The translations under genes were made by a program, and so were the position numbers. Under the pieces are notes generated by a model that saw only the letters and a program-made list of their open reading frames with translations, had not been told where the DNA came from and did no database searches. A stretch of 64,000 nucleotides of DNA, from contig CAKSQK010000003.1 in the NCBI GenBank assembly GCA_934486785.1, forward strand, positions 160,891 through 224,890. The letters are read 5' to 3'. Origin of the DNA: an uncultured Niabella sp. (GTDB lineage Bacteria > Bacteroidota > Bacteroidia > Chitinophagales > Chitinophagaceae). Shown piece by piece: positions 17,587 through 26,927 of this stretch; within the stretch, counting starts at the first letter, position 1, and the number at the start of each line of letters is the position of its first letter.

Positions 17587-18747
17587 CTACTGCTGCTTTT
17601 CAACCGGCCTGCCTGAATACAATTCCTGTACAAGTGTCATAATCACTACTAAGAATGGTGTTGCCATTACCACTCCCCAGGCGCCACCCAATACACCCAT
17701 CAGCATCTGAAAGAATAAAAGCAAAGCGGCAGGAATGCTCAGCATTTTATTTTGAATATACGGAGTGATGAGATTGCTTTCAATCAGTTGTATAAAAAAA
17801 TATAAAATGCCGATGTACAAGGCCTGCTGTGGACTGTCTAAAAATCCTACCAATACGGCTGGGATGAGTGAAATGATAGGGCCGAAATTAGGAATGAACG
17901 TGAGCAGTCCTGCCAATATCGAAAGTATCAGCCACTGATCAACTCCCAGTGCAAGTAAACCCCCGGCTGTTAAGGCAAATGTGATGAGTACACTGTAAGT
18001 CATTCCTTTAAACCAACTGCGCAAATTCAGCCCCATTCTTTGTAAAACATCATTCGCTTTAGAACGCCCTTTGCGCGGAACAAGAGATACAATTCCTTTC
18101 ACATATTCTTTGGGAGTTGCTGCTAAAAAAAGCCCAAGGAAAAATACCGTATACAGGTCGCCTAAAAAACCAAATGTGCTGGTAAAGAATTTTTTAAACA
18201 TGCTTCCCATATCACCGTTAGCTCCGCTCTGTTGGTTTGCTTTCGGGTCCGTGTTGCCTGATGCGCTTGCAGCAGCATTACTTTTTGTTGCCGCGGTATC
18301 AGCAAATGCTGTGGAATCATTTGCAGTTTGTAGTGATTGGGAAGTTGCGTTTGTTGCTGTATCAGTTGTAAAGTATTTGCCTGCAAACCTGTTCAGCAGG
18401 GGAGTTGTTGTAACAACACTTCCAACTTTCTGCTTCATTTCAGGTAGCTTTTTTTGAAAGTCCTGCGCCTGGTCCTCAATTTTTGCACCTGTTAGCCAAA
18501 AAAGGGCAGTTGCAAATATTAGGCTTATAAAAATAGAAAGTATATAGCAGGGCAGGTCTTTCCAGCCAGTCCATTTTTTAATTTTATCAGTAATGAGCCG
18601 TAAATAAACAGCCAATACGATGCCGGCTATTAATAGCAGGCTCACATTAAAAGTATAAATAAAAACACCCAGTATCAGCAGGCTTAAGCCGGTAATGCCG
18701 GTTGTAGTCCATACCTTTTCTGTATAGGCCTTTTTATCCGTGGTCAT
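17587..18747 (-). CDS. AI-2E (PerM/YdiK-type) family membrane transporter
   Basis: 386 residues. Hydrophobic segments at about 15-45 and 62-88, a periplasmic loop, then five or six helices in the C-terminal two thirds, with the family segments SLVPRKGRSKANDVLQRMG, LTFIPNFGPIISLIPAVLVG and LGGAWGVVMATPFL. The loop at about 125-180 is a low-complexity Ala/Thr/Ser/Asn stretch (TDTATNATSQS... AAASASGNT) that most relatives lack. The substrate is unknown; the family name reflects one member linked to autoinducer-2 export. Confidence 0.8.
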   Translation of the reverse strand: MTTDKKAYTEKVWTTTGITGLSLLILGVFIYTFNVSLLLIAGIVLAVYLRLITDKIKKWTGWKDLPCYILSIFISLIFATALFWLTGAKIEDQAQDFQKKLPEMKQKVGSVVTTTPLLNRFAGKYFTTDTATNATSQSLQTANDSTAFADTAATKSNAAASASGNTDPKANQQSGANGDMGSMFKKFFTSTFGFLGDLYTVFFLGLFLAATPKEYVKGIVSLVPRKGRSKANDVLQRMGLNLRSWFKGMTYSVLITFALTAGGLLALGVDQWLILSILAGLLTFIPNFGPIISLIPAVLVGFLDSPQQALYIGILYFFIQLIESNLITPYIQNKMLSIPAALLLFFQMLMGVLGGAWGVVMATPFLVVIMTLVQELYSGRPVEKQQ

Positions 18748-18804
18748 TGGTGCTGGATTTTATTTAACATTAAAATTGTAGCTTTTGTATACCTGCAGGG
18801 GCAA

Positions 18805-18838
18805 TAAAAAAGCTGTCCTTAATATGAACAGCCTTTTA
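18805..18838 (-). terminator. Terminator downstream of the GlsB/YeaQ gene
   Basis: On the minus strand AAAAGGCTGTTC and GGACAGCTTTTTT form a stem (one G-U pair) with an 8-base loop, ending in six T. Confidence 0.7.
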
Positions 18839-18854
18839 TTTAAATGAAAAATTT

Positions 18855-19118
18855 TTAAGCCCTGCGGTTCCGGGTCAACATACTATAGATCCACAGTAAA
18901 AGAACTGCGCCACCTACTGCAAAAATAAAACCTTTAAAGGTCCAGTTGCTGGTAGGTTCACCTAAGATGGCACCCCCGATCCAGCCTCCAACAAGTGCAC
19001 CGGCAATACCGATAAGAATTGTAACAATCCATCCACCGGGGTCTTTACCGGGGTGTAAGGCTTTTGCAATCGCGCCTGCAATGAGGCCGAATAAAATCCA
19101 TGATAAAATTGCTCCCAT
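18855..19118 (-). CDS. GlsB/YeaQ/YmgE family small membrane protein
   Basis: 87 residues with three hydrophobic glycine-rich helices: SWILFGLIAGAIAKAL, GWIVTILIGIAGALVGGWIGG and GFIFAVGGAVLLLWIYS. The pattern is that of the transglycosylase-associated/GlsB stress protein family, which is induced in several bacteria by envelope or general stress. The molecular function is not established. It ends in a basic TRNRRA tail and has its own terminator. Confidence 0.85.
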   Translation of the reverse strand: MGAILSWILFGLIAGAIAKALHPGKDPGGWIVTILIGIAGALVGGWIGGAILGEPTSNWTFKGFIFAVGGAVLLLWIYSMLTRNRRA

Positions 19119-19252
19119 AGTTTGATTTTTATTTTAGGGTTAAATAATCGGCTACCCTAAAATAACATAAAAAACATGCCAAAAAGCAAGAATGGGAAAT
19201 TCAGGCAAAAAACTTATGCACAATAATTTATTGTGAATGAACAGTTTGAATA

Positions 19253-20245
19253 TTAAGCAATATTGCCGATGTGTTGGGCCTGCAGCATAAGGTCTGCCAG
19301 TACAATGGCCGTGTATGCCTCAACAATAACTGGCGCGCGCAAAGCCACGCACAAATCATGGCGGCCTTTTACAGAAAATGTTTCTATTTCATTTGTTTGC
19401 CAGTTCAGGCTTTCCTGCTGTTTGGGAGTTGATGCTGTAGGTTTTACCGCAATGCGAAACACAAGTTCGTTGCCATTTGTAATACCGCCCACAATGCCGC
19501 CGGCATGATTGGTTTTGGTAAGGCCATCCATATTTTGAATGGCATCGTTGTGGTCAGAGCCAAACATTTTGGCTGCCTGAAATCCGGCTCCAAACTCAAC
19601 ACCTTTTACCGCAGGTATGCTGAACATGGCATGAGCAATTAACGACTCAACCGAATTGAAATGAGGTTCTCCAAGGCCAATGGGCAGGCCTTTTACGCGG
19701 CACTCAATAATGCCGCCAACAGAGTCTTTGGCATCAATGGCTTTTTGCAAACCGGCTTCAATGCCCGGCTCGCCGCCCACTTCAATAATCGTAGCTTCAA
19801 CCGAAATGTTTTTCAATAGCTTTTTTGCAATTACACCTGCCGCTACAAGCCCGGCAGTAAGCCTGGCGCTAAAATGCCCGCCACCACGGTAATCTTCAAA
19901 ACCTCCAAACTTTTTATGCGCTACAAAGTCTGCATGGCCTGGCCGTGGAATACTTCTGAGTTTATCATAATCGGCGCTGCGGGTATTTTTGTTTTCAATG
20001 TAAATCATGATGGGAAAACCGGTTGTTTTGCCATTGAACACGCCGCTTTTCAATGCCGGTATGTCTTCTTCCTGCCGCGGCGTGGCGCCTTTTTGAGTAC
20101 CTCCTTTACGGCGTTCCATATCGGTCAAAAAATCTTCAACAGGTACGTCAAGGCCTGCCGGACATCCGTCAATTACCACACCCACACAGGCGCCGTGCGA
20201 TTCTCCAAAAACCTGTACCCTGAAAATTTTACCAAATGAATTCAT
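19253..20245 (-). CDS. aroC: Chorismate synthase AroC
   Basis: 330 residues. Family signatures are GESHGACVGVVIDGCPAG, RPGHADF, EDYRGGGHFSAR and NHAGGIVGGITNG, and the late motif RHDLCVALRAP. It makes chorismate from EPSP using reduced FMN. Slightly shorter than E. coli AroC (361) but complete. It is the last gene of the aromatic operon, 12 bp after aroA. Confidence 0.95.
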   Translation of the reverse strand: MNSFGKIFRVQVFGESHGACVGVVIDGCPAGLDVPVEDFLTDMERRKGGTQKGATPRQEEDIPALKSGVFNGKTTGFPIMIYIENKNTRSADYDKLRSIPRPGHADFVAHKKFGGFEDYRGGGHFSARLTAGLVAAGVIAKKLLKNISVEATIIEVGGEPGIEAGLQKAIDAKDSVGGIIECRVKGLPIGLGEPHFNSVESLIAHAMFSIPAVKGVEFGAGFQAAKMFGSDHNDAIQNMDGLTKTNHAGGIVGGITNGNELVFRIAVKPTASTPKQQESLNWQTNEIETFSVKGRHDLCVALRAPVIVEAYTAIVLADLMLQAQHIGNIA

Positions 20246-20257
20246 GATTTGCTGTAA

Positions 20258-21625
20258 TTATTTCGTGTCTTTAAAAATTTGCTTCATCGTTTTGATGTCA
20301 ATCAGCCCGGCTACATCGGCTCCCAAACTTTGAAGATGGTCATAAAAATCCGGGTACGATTTATTGATGGCTCCGGCTTCTTCAATCGTGGTATTACCGT
20401 CAGCTTTCAATGCAGCTATAGCGCAGGCCATGGCTATTCTGTGGTCGTGCCTTGAATGCACTTTGGCGCCTTTTACACCTTTGCCGCCATGCACCAGCAT
20501 CACATCATCTTCCAGTTCTACCTGTACGCCCATTTTGCCAAATTCTTCCTGCAGGGTCAATCCTCGGTTGCTTTCTTTATGCGCCAACCTGCTTACGCCT
20601 TTAATTTTTGATGTGCCCTGGCAATAGGCGGCAAGCACCACAATGGGCGGGAAAAGGTCAGGACAATCAGTAGCATCAAATTCAAAAGCTGCCATGGCAG
20701 CCGGGTGCACTTTAATGCCTTTGGCATCCATGGCAATACCTGCATTGGCATCCATCAACGCATCAACAATTTTCTTATCCGCCTGTGTGCTGGTAAGGTT
20801 AAGGCCTGTAACCGTTATGGGGCCGGCAATAGCGCCTGCCACTAATAAAAAGGCGCCGCCACTCCAGTCGCCCTCCACAGTATAAGCAACTTCTTTTGTT
20901 TCGGTATTTTGCTGGTGAGCTTGCAATACGTTCTTATCAAAAACAAATTCCCGGTAATTTTTATTCTCTGGTACAGGCAGGCCAAATTGTTTCATTACAT
21001 CCAGCGTAAGATCAATGTAAGGCTTGCTTTTGAGGCTGTTTACTTTTATATAAGTATTATTGCCCGTTACAAACTGGTGAGGCGCCACGGCATAGGCAAA
21101 TAACAGCCCTGTTAAAAATTGAGAACTTAAGGAACCGTCAATTTCAATATCCTTGGGGTTGAGCGGACCCTGTATGGTTAGCGGCAATAGCCCGTTATTT
21201 GATTCGATGGCAACACCCAGTTGGGGAAAAATGCTGTCAAAAAAATCAAGCGGGCGCGTGGCAAGGCTGCCTTCACCGGTAATGGTTATTTCGTTTTTGC
21301 AAAGCGCAGCAATCGGTGTAAACATACGAATGCTAAGACCGCTTTCGCCGCAGTGGATCTTATCTTCTTTAGAAGTAATGCCGCCCGCCTTTGATAAAAA
21401 ATTACTTTGTATGGAAATAGTGTCACTATCAACCTGGCTTACAGTTGCGCCTAATCTTTTGATAATGTCAAGAGCGGCTTTATCGTCATTGCTTTGGCCA
21501 GCATTTTTAATAAAGCTTTTTTTTGTTGACAATAAGGCCGCTGCACAAGCCCGCTGCATAGAGCTTTTTGACGCAGGCGCCGTAATGCTTCCGTTAAGAG
21601 CTGAAGGATGTATCGTTATTTTCAA
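20258..21625 (-). CDS. aroA: EPSP synthase AroA (3-phosphoshikimate 1-carboxyvinyltransferase)
   Basis: 455 residues, two-domain inverted alpha/beta fold. Visible motifs are ASKSSMQRACAAALL, GESGLSIRMF, SLSSQFLTGLL, DCPDLFPPI and RHDHRIAMACAIAA. It joins shikimate 3-phosphate and PEP. The glycine-rich loop reads CGESGLSIRMF, where many AroA proteins have GNAGTAMRPL, so this belongs to a divergent Bacteroidota group. Lies between aroB and aroC, close spacing, same operon. Confidence 0.93.
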   Translation of the reverse strand: MKITIHPSALNGSITAPASKSSMQRACAAALLSTKKSFIKNAGQSNDDKAALDIIKRLGATVSQVDSDTISIQSNFLSKAGGITSKEDKIHCGESGLSIRMFTPIAALCKNEITITGEGSLATRPLDFFDSIFPQLGVAIESNNGLLPLTIQGPLNPKDIEIDGSLSSQFLTGLLFAYAVAPHQFVTGNNTYIKVNSLKSKPYIDLTLDVMKQFGLPVPENKNYREFVFDKNVLQAHQQNTETKEVAYTVEGDWSGGAFLLVAGAIAGPITVTGLNLTSTQADKKIVDALMDANAGIAMDAKGIKVHPAAMAAFEFDATDCPDLFPPIVVLAAYCQGTSKIKGVSRLAHKESNRGLTLQEEFGKMGVQVELEDDVMLVHGGKGVKGAKVHSRHDHRIAMACAIAALKADGNTTIEEAGAINKSYPDFYDHLQSLGADVAGLIDIKTMKQIFKDTK

Positions 21626-21674
21626 AATATAAATTTTAAGTTATTAGTACAGGCTCAGATGATACGGGTAAAGA

Positions 21675-22697
21675 TCATGCATTTAAACTGTAAACCAACT
21701 TTTCCAGCTTTTTTAACTCAACAGCCTGCACGATGGCTTTGCCTGTTCTTTCCAGCAGCACAAAATTCATTTCTTTTTTTACGCGCTTTTTATCCATCTT
21801 CAGCACTTCAAATACTTTCTTTTTATCAAATGCCGCGTATGTTGGTAAATGATACTGTCCCAGCAAATTTACAACCTGTTCGGTTTGTGTAAAGCCGGCC
21901 AGTTGTTCTGACAGATGACAGGCATAAGTCATGCCAATGGAGATAGCCTGCCCGTGCATTAATTCGTATTGCGTTTCAATAGCGTGGCCCAGCGTGTGGC
22001 CAAAGTTCAGCAGGCGCCTCTGGTCTTTTTCAAACTCATCTTTTTGAACCACTTTTATTTTGATCAGCGCATTGCGTTGGATGAGCTCTGTAAGTAATGC
22101 CTTGTTTTTCATGTACTCTTTCAGCGAAGCTTTTTGCAGTTGCTTAAACATGGCTGCATCTTTTATACACGCGTGTTTGATGATCTCGGCAAAGCCGTTC
22201 TCCCACTCGCTTTGTGGTAGCGATTGCAACAGGGATACATCATGTAATATAAAAGAAGGTTGCCTGATGATGCCGACCAGGTTTTTGTAAAGGCCCACAT
22301 CAATCCCGTTCTTACCGCCAATGGATGCATCAACCAGCGCGAGAATGCTCGAAGGTATAAATCCAAAGCTGATGCCACGCATGTACACTGATGCCACGTA
22401 GCCCGTAAGATCAGTAATTACGCCGCCGCCAACACCTATTAAAACAGACTTGCGGTCTGCCTGCATTTCAATCAGCGTTTCAATAATGCTGTCAACAGTT
22501 GCCTGAATTTTATACGCTTCGCCTGGTTTTAATACAATACAGTTATAACCCCTGAATTTATTTTTGTGGGCGTTAAAAACATTGTCGTCAGTAATAATGA
22601 TGGCTGATCTTTTATCAACAATATTTTTTAACTGGTTGAAAGAACTGTTAAAATAAAAATCAGTTGATGCGTTGGAAAACTTAAAATTTTGAACCAT
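21675..22697 (-). CDS. aroB: 3-dehydroquinate synthase AroB
   Basis: 340 residues. NAD-binding GVGGGVITDLTGYVAS, the metal/substrate residues in GGKNGIDVGLYKNLVG, ENGFAEIIKHA and LNFGHTLGHAIE are all present. It cyclises DAHP to 3-dehydroquinate. A 143-bp gap separates it from aroG/Q upstream, the largest inside the operon, but no clear terminator is visible there. Confidence 0.94.
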   Translation of the reverse strand: MVQNFKFSNASTDFYFNSSFNQLKNIVDKRSAIIITDDNVFNAHKNKFRGYNCIVLKPGEAYKIQATVDSIIETLIEMQADRKSVLIGVGGGVITDLTGYVASVYMRGISFGFIPSSILALVDASIGGKNGIDVGLYKNLVGIIRQPSFILHDVSLLQSLPQSEWENGFAEIIKHACIKDAAMFKQLQKASLKEYMKNKALLTELIQRNALIKIKVVQKDEFEKDQRRLLNFGHTLGHAIETQYELMHGQAISIGMTYACHLSEQLAGFTQTEQVVNLLGQYHLPTYAAFDKKKVFEVLKMDKKRVKKEMNFVLLERTGKAIVQAVELKKLEKLVYSLNA

Positions 22698-22840
22698 GGT
22701 AGTCTGATTGATGCGGCCGGCTAATCATTTTGAAAGCCATTGCTGACGCATGTTTGCAGCTTCGGTCGCCATCTTGAAACGAAGATTACAGAAGCAACGA
22801 AGCTGTTTAAAAAAGAATATGCAATAAAATAGAGCAACTC

Positions 22841-23926
22841 CTAAGCATCCATTATTTTCTTCTGGTGGTTGATGCTTTCTATGTGTACCGCGTCAAGGTA
22901 TTTATTGATGAAATCGCGGCTGAGGCCCATTCTTTCACCTTTTGCAACAGTCATTTCTACAATCTCGTGCCACCTGCTGGGTTGTAAGATCGTGATGTTG
23001 TTATCTTTTTTATACTGTCCTATCTGATCTGCAATTTTCATGCGCTGGCCTAATATCTGCAGCAATTCATCATCAAGGTTGTTGATCTGCTGGCGTAACT
23101 TTTCAAGCGCTTTTTGAAACTCCACGTTAGTGCTATCTTCTTTTCTCCAGATCAGGTTGTTCAATATCTCACCCAGCCTTTCGGGCGTTACCTGCTGTTT
23201 GGCGTCGCTCCATGCATTGTCGGGGTCAATATGGCTTTCAATAATAAGGCCGTCAAAATCAACGTCTATAGCTCTTTGGCACATTTCCTGAATATCCTGT
23301 CTGTTGCCACAAATGTGTGATGGGTCAGTGATCATTGGCATGCCGGGGTAACGCAGCTTCATATCAATAGCCAGGTGCCACATTGGGGCATTGCGGTACT
23401 GGGTGTTGCCGTAAGATGAAAACCCGCGATGGATCAGCCCAATCTGTTTGATGCCCGATCTTGCAATTCTTTCCACGGCGCCGCTCCATAATTCAATGTC
23501 AGGGTTTACCGGATTTTTAATCAGTACGGGTACATCTACACCACGCAGGGCATCGGCTACTTCCTGCATGCTGAAGGGGTTTACGGTAGTACGTGCGCCC
23601 ACCCACAGAATGTCTACATCAAATGTAAGCGCATCCTGCACCTGCTTGGCGGTGGCTACTTCACAGGCGGTTAGCAGGCCGGTTTCCTGCTCGGCTTTTT
23701 GCAGCCAGGGCAGCCCCTTAGCGCCAATACCTTCAAAGCCTCCGGGCTTGGTACGCGGTTTCCATATACCTGCGCGAAGTACATCTACTTTGCCGGTTGC
23801 CGCCAGTTGTTTTGCTGTTTCCACTACCTGCGTTTCGCTTTCAGCGCTGCAGGGCCCGCTAATAATGATAGGCCTTTTGTTCCAAACAGCATTTAGTTTT
23901 TCCTTAGTTGTTCTTTCAATTACCAT
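22841..23926 (-). CDS. Bifunctional DAHP synthase / chorismate mutase
   Basis: 361 residues. Residues about 1-255 are a type I-beta (KDOPS-like) DAHP synthase: IIISGPCSAESE, DVLRAGIWKPRTKPGGFEG, GARTTVNPF, LIKNPVNPD, GLIHRGFSSYG and ITDPSHICGNR. Residues about 270-355 are an AroQ-type chorismate mutase (KLRQQINNLDDELLQILGQRMKIA). This reversed fusion, mutase at the C-terminus, is known in Bacteroidota such as Prevotella, where prephenate binding to the mutase domain inhibits the synthase. It joins the first step of the pathway to the branch toward Phe and Tyr. Confidence 0.94.
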   Translation of the reverse strand: MVIERTTKEKLNAVWNKRPIIISGPCSAESETQVVETAKQLAATGKVDVLRAGIWKPRTKPGGFEGIGAKGLPWLQKAEQETGLLTACEVATAKQVQDALTFDVDILWVGARTTVNPFSMQEVADALRGVDVPVLIKNPVNPDIELWSGAVERIARSGIKQIGLIHRGFSSYGNTQYRNAPMWHLAIDMKLRYPGMPMITDPSHICGNRQDIQEMCQRAIDVDFDGLIIESHIDPDNAWSDAKQQVTPERLGEILNNLIWRKEDSTNVEFQKALEKLRQQINNLDDELLQILGQRMKIADQIGQYKKDNNITILQPSRWHEIVEMTVAKGERMGLSRDFINKYLDAVHIESINHQKKIMDA

Positions 23927-23981
23927 TGTTGCAAATTTAATGTTTTGTGTGATGAACGCCTTAACGGGTAAGGCATAAACG

Positions 23982-24833
23982 TTATTTTAAAATTCTTTTT
24001 ATTTTATTGGCGTCAATGATGAGCGCTTTTAAATTGTGCGCATCTTCTTTTTCGATATATTCTTTAAATTTTGATAATTGAGCGATATGCTCATTTAAAA
24101 CATCCAGTATGTTTTCCCTGTTTTGCATGAAAATGGGAACCCACATGCTGGAATTACTTTTGGCCAGCCTTACGGTACTTTCAAAGCCTGCTGATGCAAT
24201 ATTAAAAATGGCACTGTCCACTTTTTCTTTTTCCAATACTGTATTTGCTAATGCGAATGATGTAATGTGCGAAATGTGGCTTACATATGCTACATGCAAA
24301 TCATGCCCTTTTGCATCCATATCAATAATGCGCATACCAATTTTGTGATACATTTTTTCAACCCATTGTACGGCGTCGGCATCGCTGTCTGCACGGTTGC
24401 AAATGATCACGGCTTTGCCTTCAAAAGCGCCGCGCACGGCAGCCTGGGGCCCGCTGAATTCTGTTCCCCACATGGGATGCGTGGCTACATAGCGCCCGCG
24501 TTTGGGATGCCCATTTACGGCTTTTATGATATCTGATTTAGTAGAGCCCAGGTCTATCACGATCTGATGGTCTATTTGATCAAGTATTTCCGGAACCAGT
24601 TTGCTAAGCGTGTTTACAGGAGTAGCCAGTATGATCACGTCTGCCTGATGAATGGCTTCCTCTAAAGGTAAGATTTCATCTACCAGTTCATTTTCGAGCG
24701 CTTCATGTGCATGTTCTGCACTTGTTTCCACTCCAATTAGTTTGCAGGAAAGTTTCTTTTCATGTAATTGCAAAGCCAGTGAGCCGCCAATAAGGCCCAC
24801 ACCTACAATTGCTATTTTTTTTCTGTTATTCAT
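23982..24833 (-). CDS. tyrA: Prephenate dehydrogenase
   Basis: 283 residues. N-terminal Rossmann fold GVGLIGGSLALQL, then DLGSTKSDI, THPMWGTEFSGP (the TyrA THPMxGxE signature) and HDLHVAYVSHISHITSF with catalytic and substrate His residues. The C-terminal helical dimer domain is normal and there is no ACT domain. It oxidatively decarboxylates prephenate to 4-hydroxyphenylpyruvate with NAD(P). Third in the operon. Confidence 0.9.
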   Translation of the reverse strand: MNNRKKIAIVGVGLIGGSLALQLHEKKLSCKLIGVETSAEHAHEALENELVDEILPLEEAIHQADVIILATPVNTLSKLVPEILDQIDHQIVIDLGSTKSDIIKAVNGHPKRGRYVATHPMWGTEFSGPQAAVRGAFEGKAVIICNRADSDADAVQWVEKMYHKIGMRIIDMDAKGHDLHVAYVSHISHITSFALANTVLEKEKVDSAIFNIASAGFESTVRLAKSNSSMWVPIFMQNRENILDVLNEHIAQLSKFKEYIEKEDAHNLKALIIDANKIKRILK

Positions 24834-24871
24834 GTGTATGCCGCCATACCGGGCGTAGAGGGGGGTTGGTT

Positions 24872-26023
24872 TTAAACTGATTTTATTCTATTGATAGCTT
24901 CTTCAAATTTTTGTAAGGAGCCGCAAAGGCTGATGCGGATATACTGGTTGCCGGCGCTGCCAAAAATGCCGCCTGGCGTAATAAATACATTTGATGTGTA
25001 CAATACCTCATCTGCTATTTCGTAACAGTCTTTGTATTGCTTCGGGATTTTTGCCCATACAAACATGCCTACCTGGCCGGATGAATACTGGCAGTGAAGC
25101 AGGTCTAACATTTCAAAAACTTTTTTCCTGCGTTGGCTGTAAATGGCGTTCACTTCATCATGCCATTCTTTTCCCAGCGTTAATGCTTTTGCTGCTGCAA
25201 GTTGCAGGGGTAAAAACATGCCGCTGTCCATATTGCTTTTAAAGCGCAGCACTTCATTAATCCTTTCGGCAGCGCCGCAAAGAACACCTACACGCCAGCC
25301 CGCCATGTTGTGAGACTTACTGAGCGAGTTCAACTCTATAGCCACGTCTTTAGCGCCTTCTGTTTTTAATAAGCTTACAGGCTCATCATTTAAAATAAAG
25401 CTGTAAGGATTGTCGTGCACAATTAATAGCTGATGTTTTCTGGCAAAGGCAACAAGTTGTTCAAAAACCTTTGTATCAGGTTTCTGGCCTGTGGGCATTT
25501 GCGGGTAGTTGACAAAAAACAGTTTTACACGGCTCAGGTCATTTTGTTCAATCGCTGCAAAATCGGGCTGGTAATTGTTTTCTTCTTTCAGGTCATAATC
25601 CATACACACACCACCGGTAATGGTTACATTGCTCCTGTAAGTGGGGTAGCCGGGATTTGGCACCAGCGCCATATCACCTTCATTCAGGTACGTCATACAA
25701 ATATGCATGATACCTTCTTTGCTGCCGATGAGCGGTAAAATTTCTGTATTAGGGTCAAGGGTCACACCATACCAGTTTTGATACCAGTCTGCAAATGCCT
25801 GGCGCAGCACCGGGCTGCCTTTATAATTTTGATAGCCGTGTGTGCCCGGCTTTTGCGCTTCATTGTACAAAACTTTTACTACATCGGGGTGTGGCGGCAG
25901 GTCAGGGCTGCCAATGCCCAGGTTGATGATATTTTTGCCCTGCCTGTTCAGCTCATCTATTTCTCTCAGTTTTGTTGAGAAATAATATTCGCCCACGTTC
26001 TGTAATCTTTTTGCTACTTCCAT
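24872..26023 (-). CDS. Class I/II aminotransferase of the aromatic operon
   Basis: 383 residues of the PLP fold type I family: NLGIGSPDLPPHPDVV, NPGYPTYRSNV, VNYPQMPTGQ, the lysine motif NSLSKSHNMAGWRVG (Schiff-base Lys), and a C-terminal Arg in RISLCGS. It overlaps the pheA stop by 10 bp. The location between pheA and tyrA indicates that it transaminates phenylpyruvate and 4-hydroxyphenylpyruvate, or prephenate; the homology itself only says LL-DAP/aspartate-type aminotransferase. Confidence 0.85.
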   Translation of the reverse strand: MEVAKRLQNVGEYYFSTKLREIDELNRQGKNIINLGIGSPDLPPHPDVVKVLYNEAQKPGTHGYQNYKGSPVLRQAFADWYQNWYGVTLDPNTEILPLIGSKEGIMHICMTYLNEGDMALVPNPGYPTYRSNVTITGGVCMDYDLKEENNYQPDFAAIEQNDLSRVKLFFVNYPQMPTGQKPDTKVFEQLVAFARKHQLLIVHDNPYSFILNDEPVSLLKTEGAKDVAIELNSLSKSHNMAGWRVGVLCGAAERINEVLRFKSNMDSGMFLPLQLAAAKALTLGKEWHDEVNAIYSQRRKKVFEMLDLLHCQYSSGQVGMFVWAKIPKQYKDCYEIADEVLYTSNVFITPGGIFGSAGNQYIRISLCGSLQKFEEAINRIKSV

Positions 26024-26865
26024 ATGCCTTTATTGTAAACTCCGTAAATTTTTATTTCTTCAGTTAAATGCCTGATCTTTTCAATCACTCTTTGAAATTT
26101 CTTCATACTGTCAAATTCCATATCTGCATGAAACTGGTATTTGAATTGTGAACCCGGTATGGGAAAGCTTTGCAGCTTGGTAAGGTTCATGCCGTGAATG
26201 GCAATTACACCCAACACGCGCGCCAGGCTGCCCTCCTTATGCACGGTTTGAAAATTAATAGAGGCTTTGTTGCCGGTTTGTTCTTCTGAAACATCATGCG
26301 GCCTTTTTAAAACCAGGAACCTTGTATAGTTTTTTTTCAGCGTTTGAATTTTTGGCGCCAGTATTTTAAGGCCGTAAATTTCCGCCGCTTTACTGCTTGC
26401 AATAGCAGCTATGGATTTGCTTTTGTGCTTTGCAATATGTTTGGCGCTTAAAGCGGTATCCTCGCTTTCCACCAGTTTCCATTTGTATTGATCAAGGTAT
26501 TCATAACATTGTTGGAGCGCCATGGTATGCGAGTGCACTTCTTTAATGTCTTCCAGTTCCACACCCGGGTTTACAAGCAGGTTTTGATGAATTTGCAGAT
26601 ACACTTCACCCACAATAGTAAGGTTGCTGCCCTGCAGCAATTTGTAGTTTGGTAAAATGCTTCCTGCAATTGAATTTTCAATTGCCATTACAGCGCCATT
26701 GGTTCTGTGTGGGTCTTTTGCCGCAACGATCAGGTCGCGAAAGGTATCGCAGCATTCAACCGTAACGTTTTTTCCAAAAAATATTTCGGCCGCCTGCTGG
26801 TGAAAGCTCCCTTCATAGCCCTGGATGGCCATGTGTACCCCTGTATCGTTTTTAGCTTTGTTCAT
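26014..26865 (-). CDS. pheA: Prephenate dehydratase PheA
   Basis: 283 residues from the ATG at 26865 (MNKAKNDTGVH). A longer frame to 26913 would read through the attenuator stem, so it is rejected; ATG 26832 (MAIQGYEGSFHQQAA) is another possible start. Catalytic features are IQGYEGSFHQQAA, the NSIAGSILPNY segment and the KNYTRFLVL motif containing TRF. A C-terminal ACT domain (about 190-275, HKEGSLARVLGVIAIHGMNL) should bind Phe for feedback. It converts prephenate to phenylpyruvate. First structural gene of the operon, directly after the attenuator terminator. Confidence 0.92.
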   Translation of the reverse strand: MNKAKNDTGVHMAIQGYEGSFHQQAAEIFFGKNVTVECCDTFRDLIVAAKDPHRTNGAVMAIENSIAGSILPNYKLLQGSNLTIVGEVYLQIHQNLLVNPGVELEDIKEVHSHTMALQQCYEYLDQYKWKLVESEDTALSAKHIAKHKSKSIAAIASSKAAEIYGLKILAPKIQTLKKNYTRFLVLKRPHDVSEEQTGNKASINFQTVHKEGSLARVLGVIAIHGMNLTKLQSFPIPGSQFKYQFHADMEFDSMKKFQRVIEKIRHLTEEIKIYGVYNKGIWK

Positions 26866-26877
26866 CAAATTTTTATT

Positions 26878-26909
26878 AAAAAAAATCCCGGCCACTTTCT
26901 GGCCGGGAT
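26878..26909 (-). terminator. Attenuator terminator of the aromatic operon
   Basis: On the minus strand ATCCCGGCCA (26900-26909) and TGGCCGGGAT (26885-26894) form a perfect 10-bp stem with a 5-base loop (GAAAG), followed by eight T. It sits between the leader peptide stop (26928) and the pheA start (26865). A competing arm GCCGGGA at 26961-26967, inside leader codons 20-22, is complementary to TCCCGGC of the first terminator arm and would form an antiterminator. Confidence 0.88.
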
Positions 26910-26927
26910 CCACTATGTTGTTCTATT

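Noticed and set aside
17563..17590. GTAGGTT / AACCTAC repeat between nosY and the convergent gene as a terminator
   Set aside because: The 7-bp stem has a 14-base loop and no T run on either side; too weak to list.
26866..26913. PheA start at 26913
   Set aside because: These codons are the terminator stem of the attenuator and do not resemble PheA; ATG 26865 follows it.
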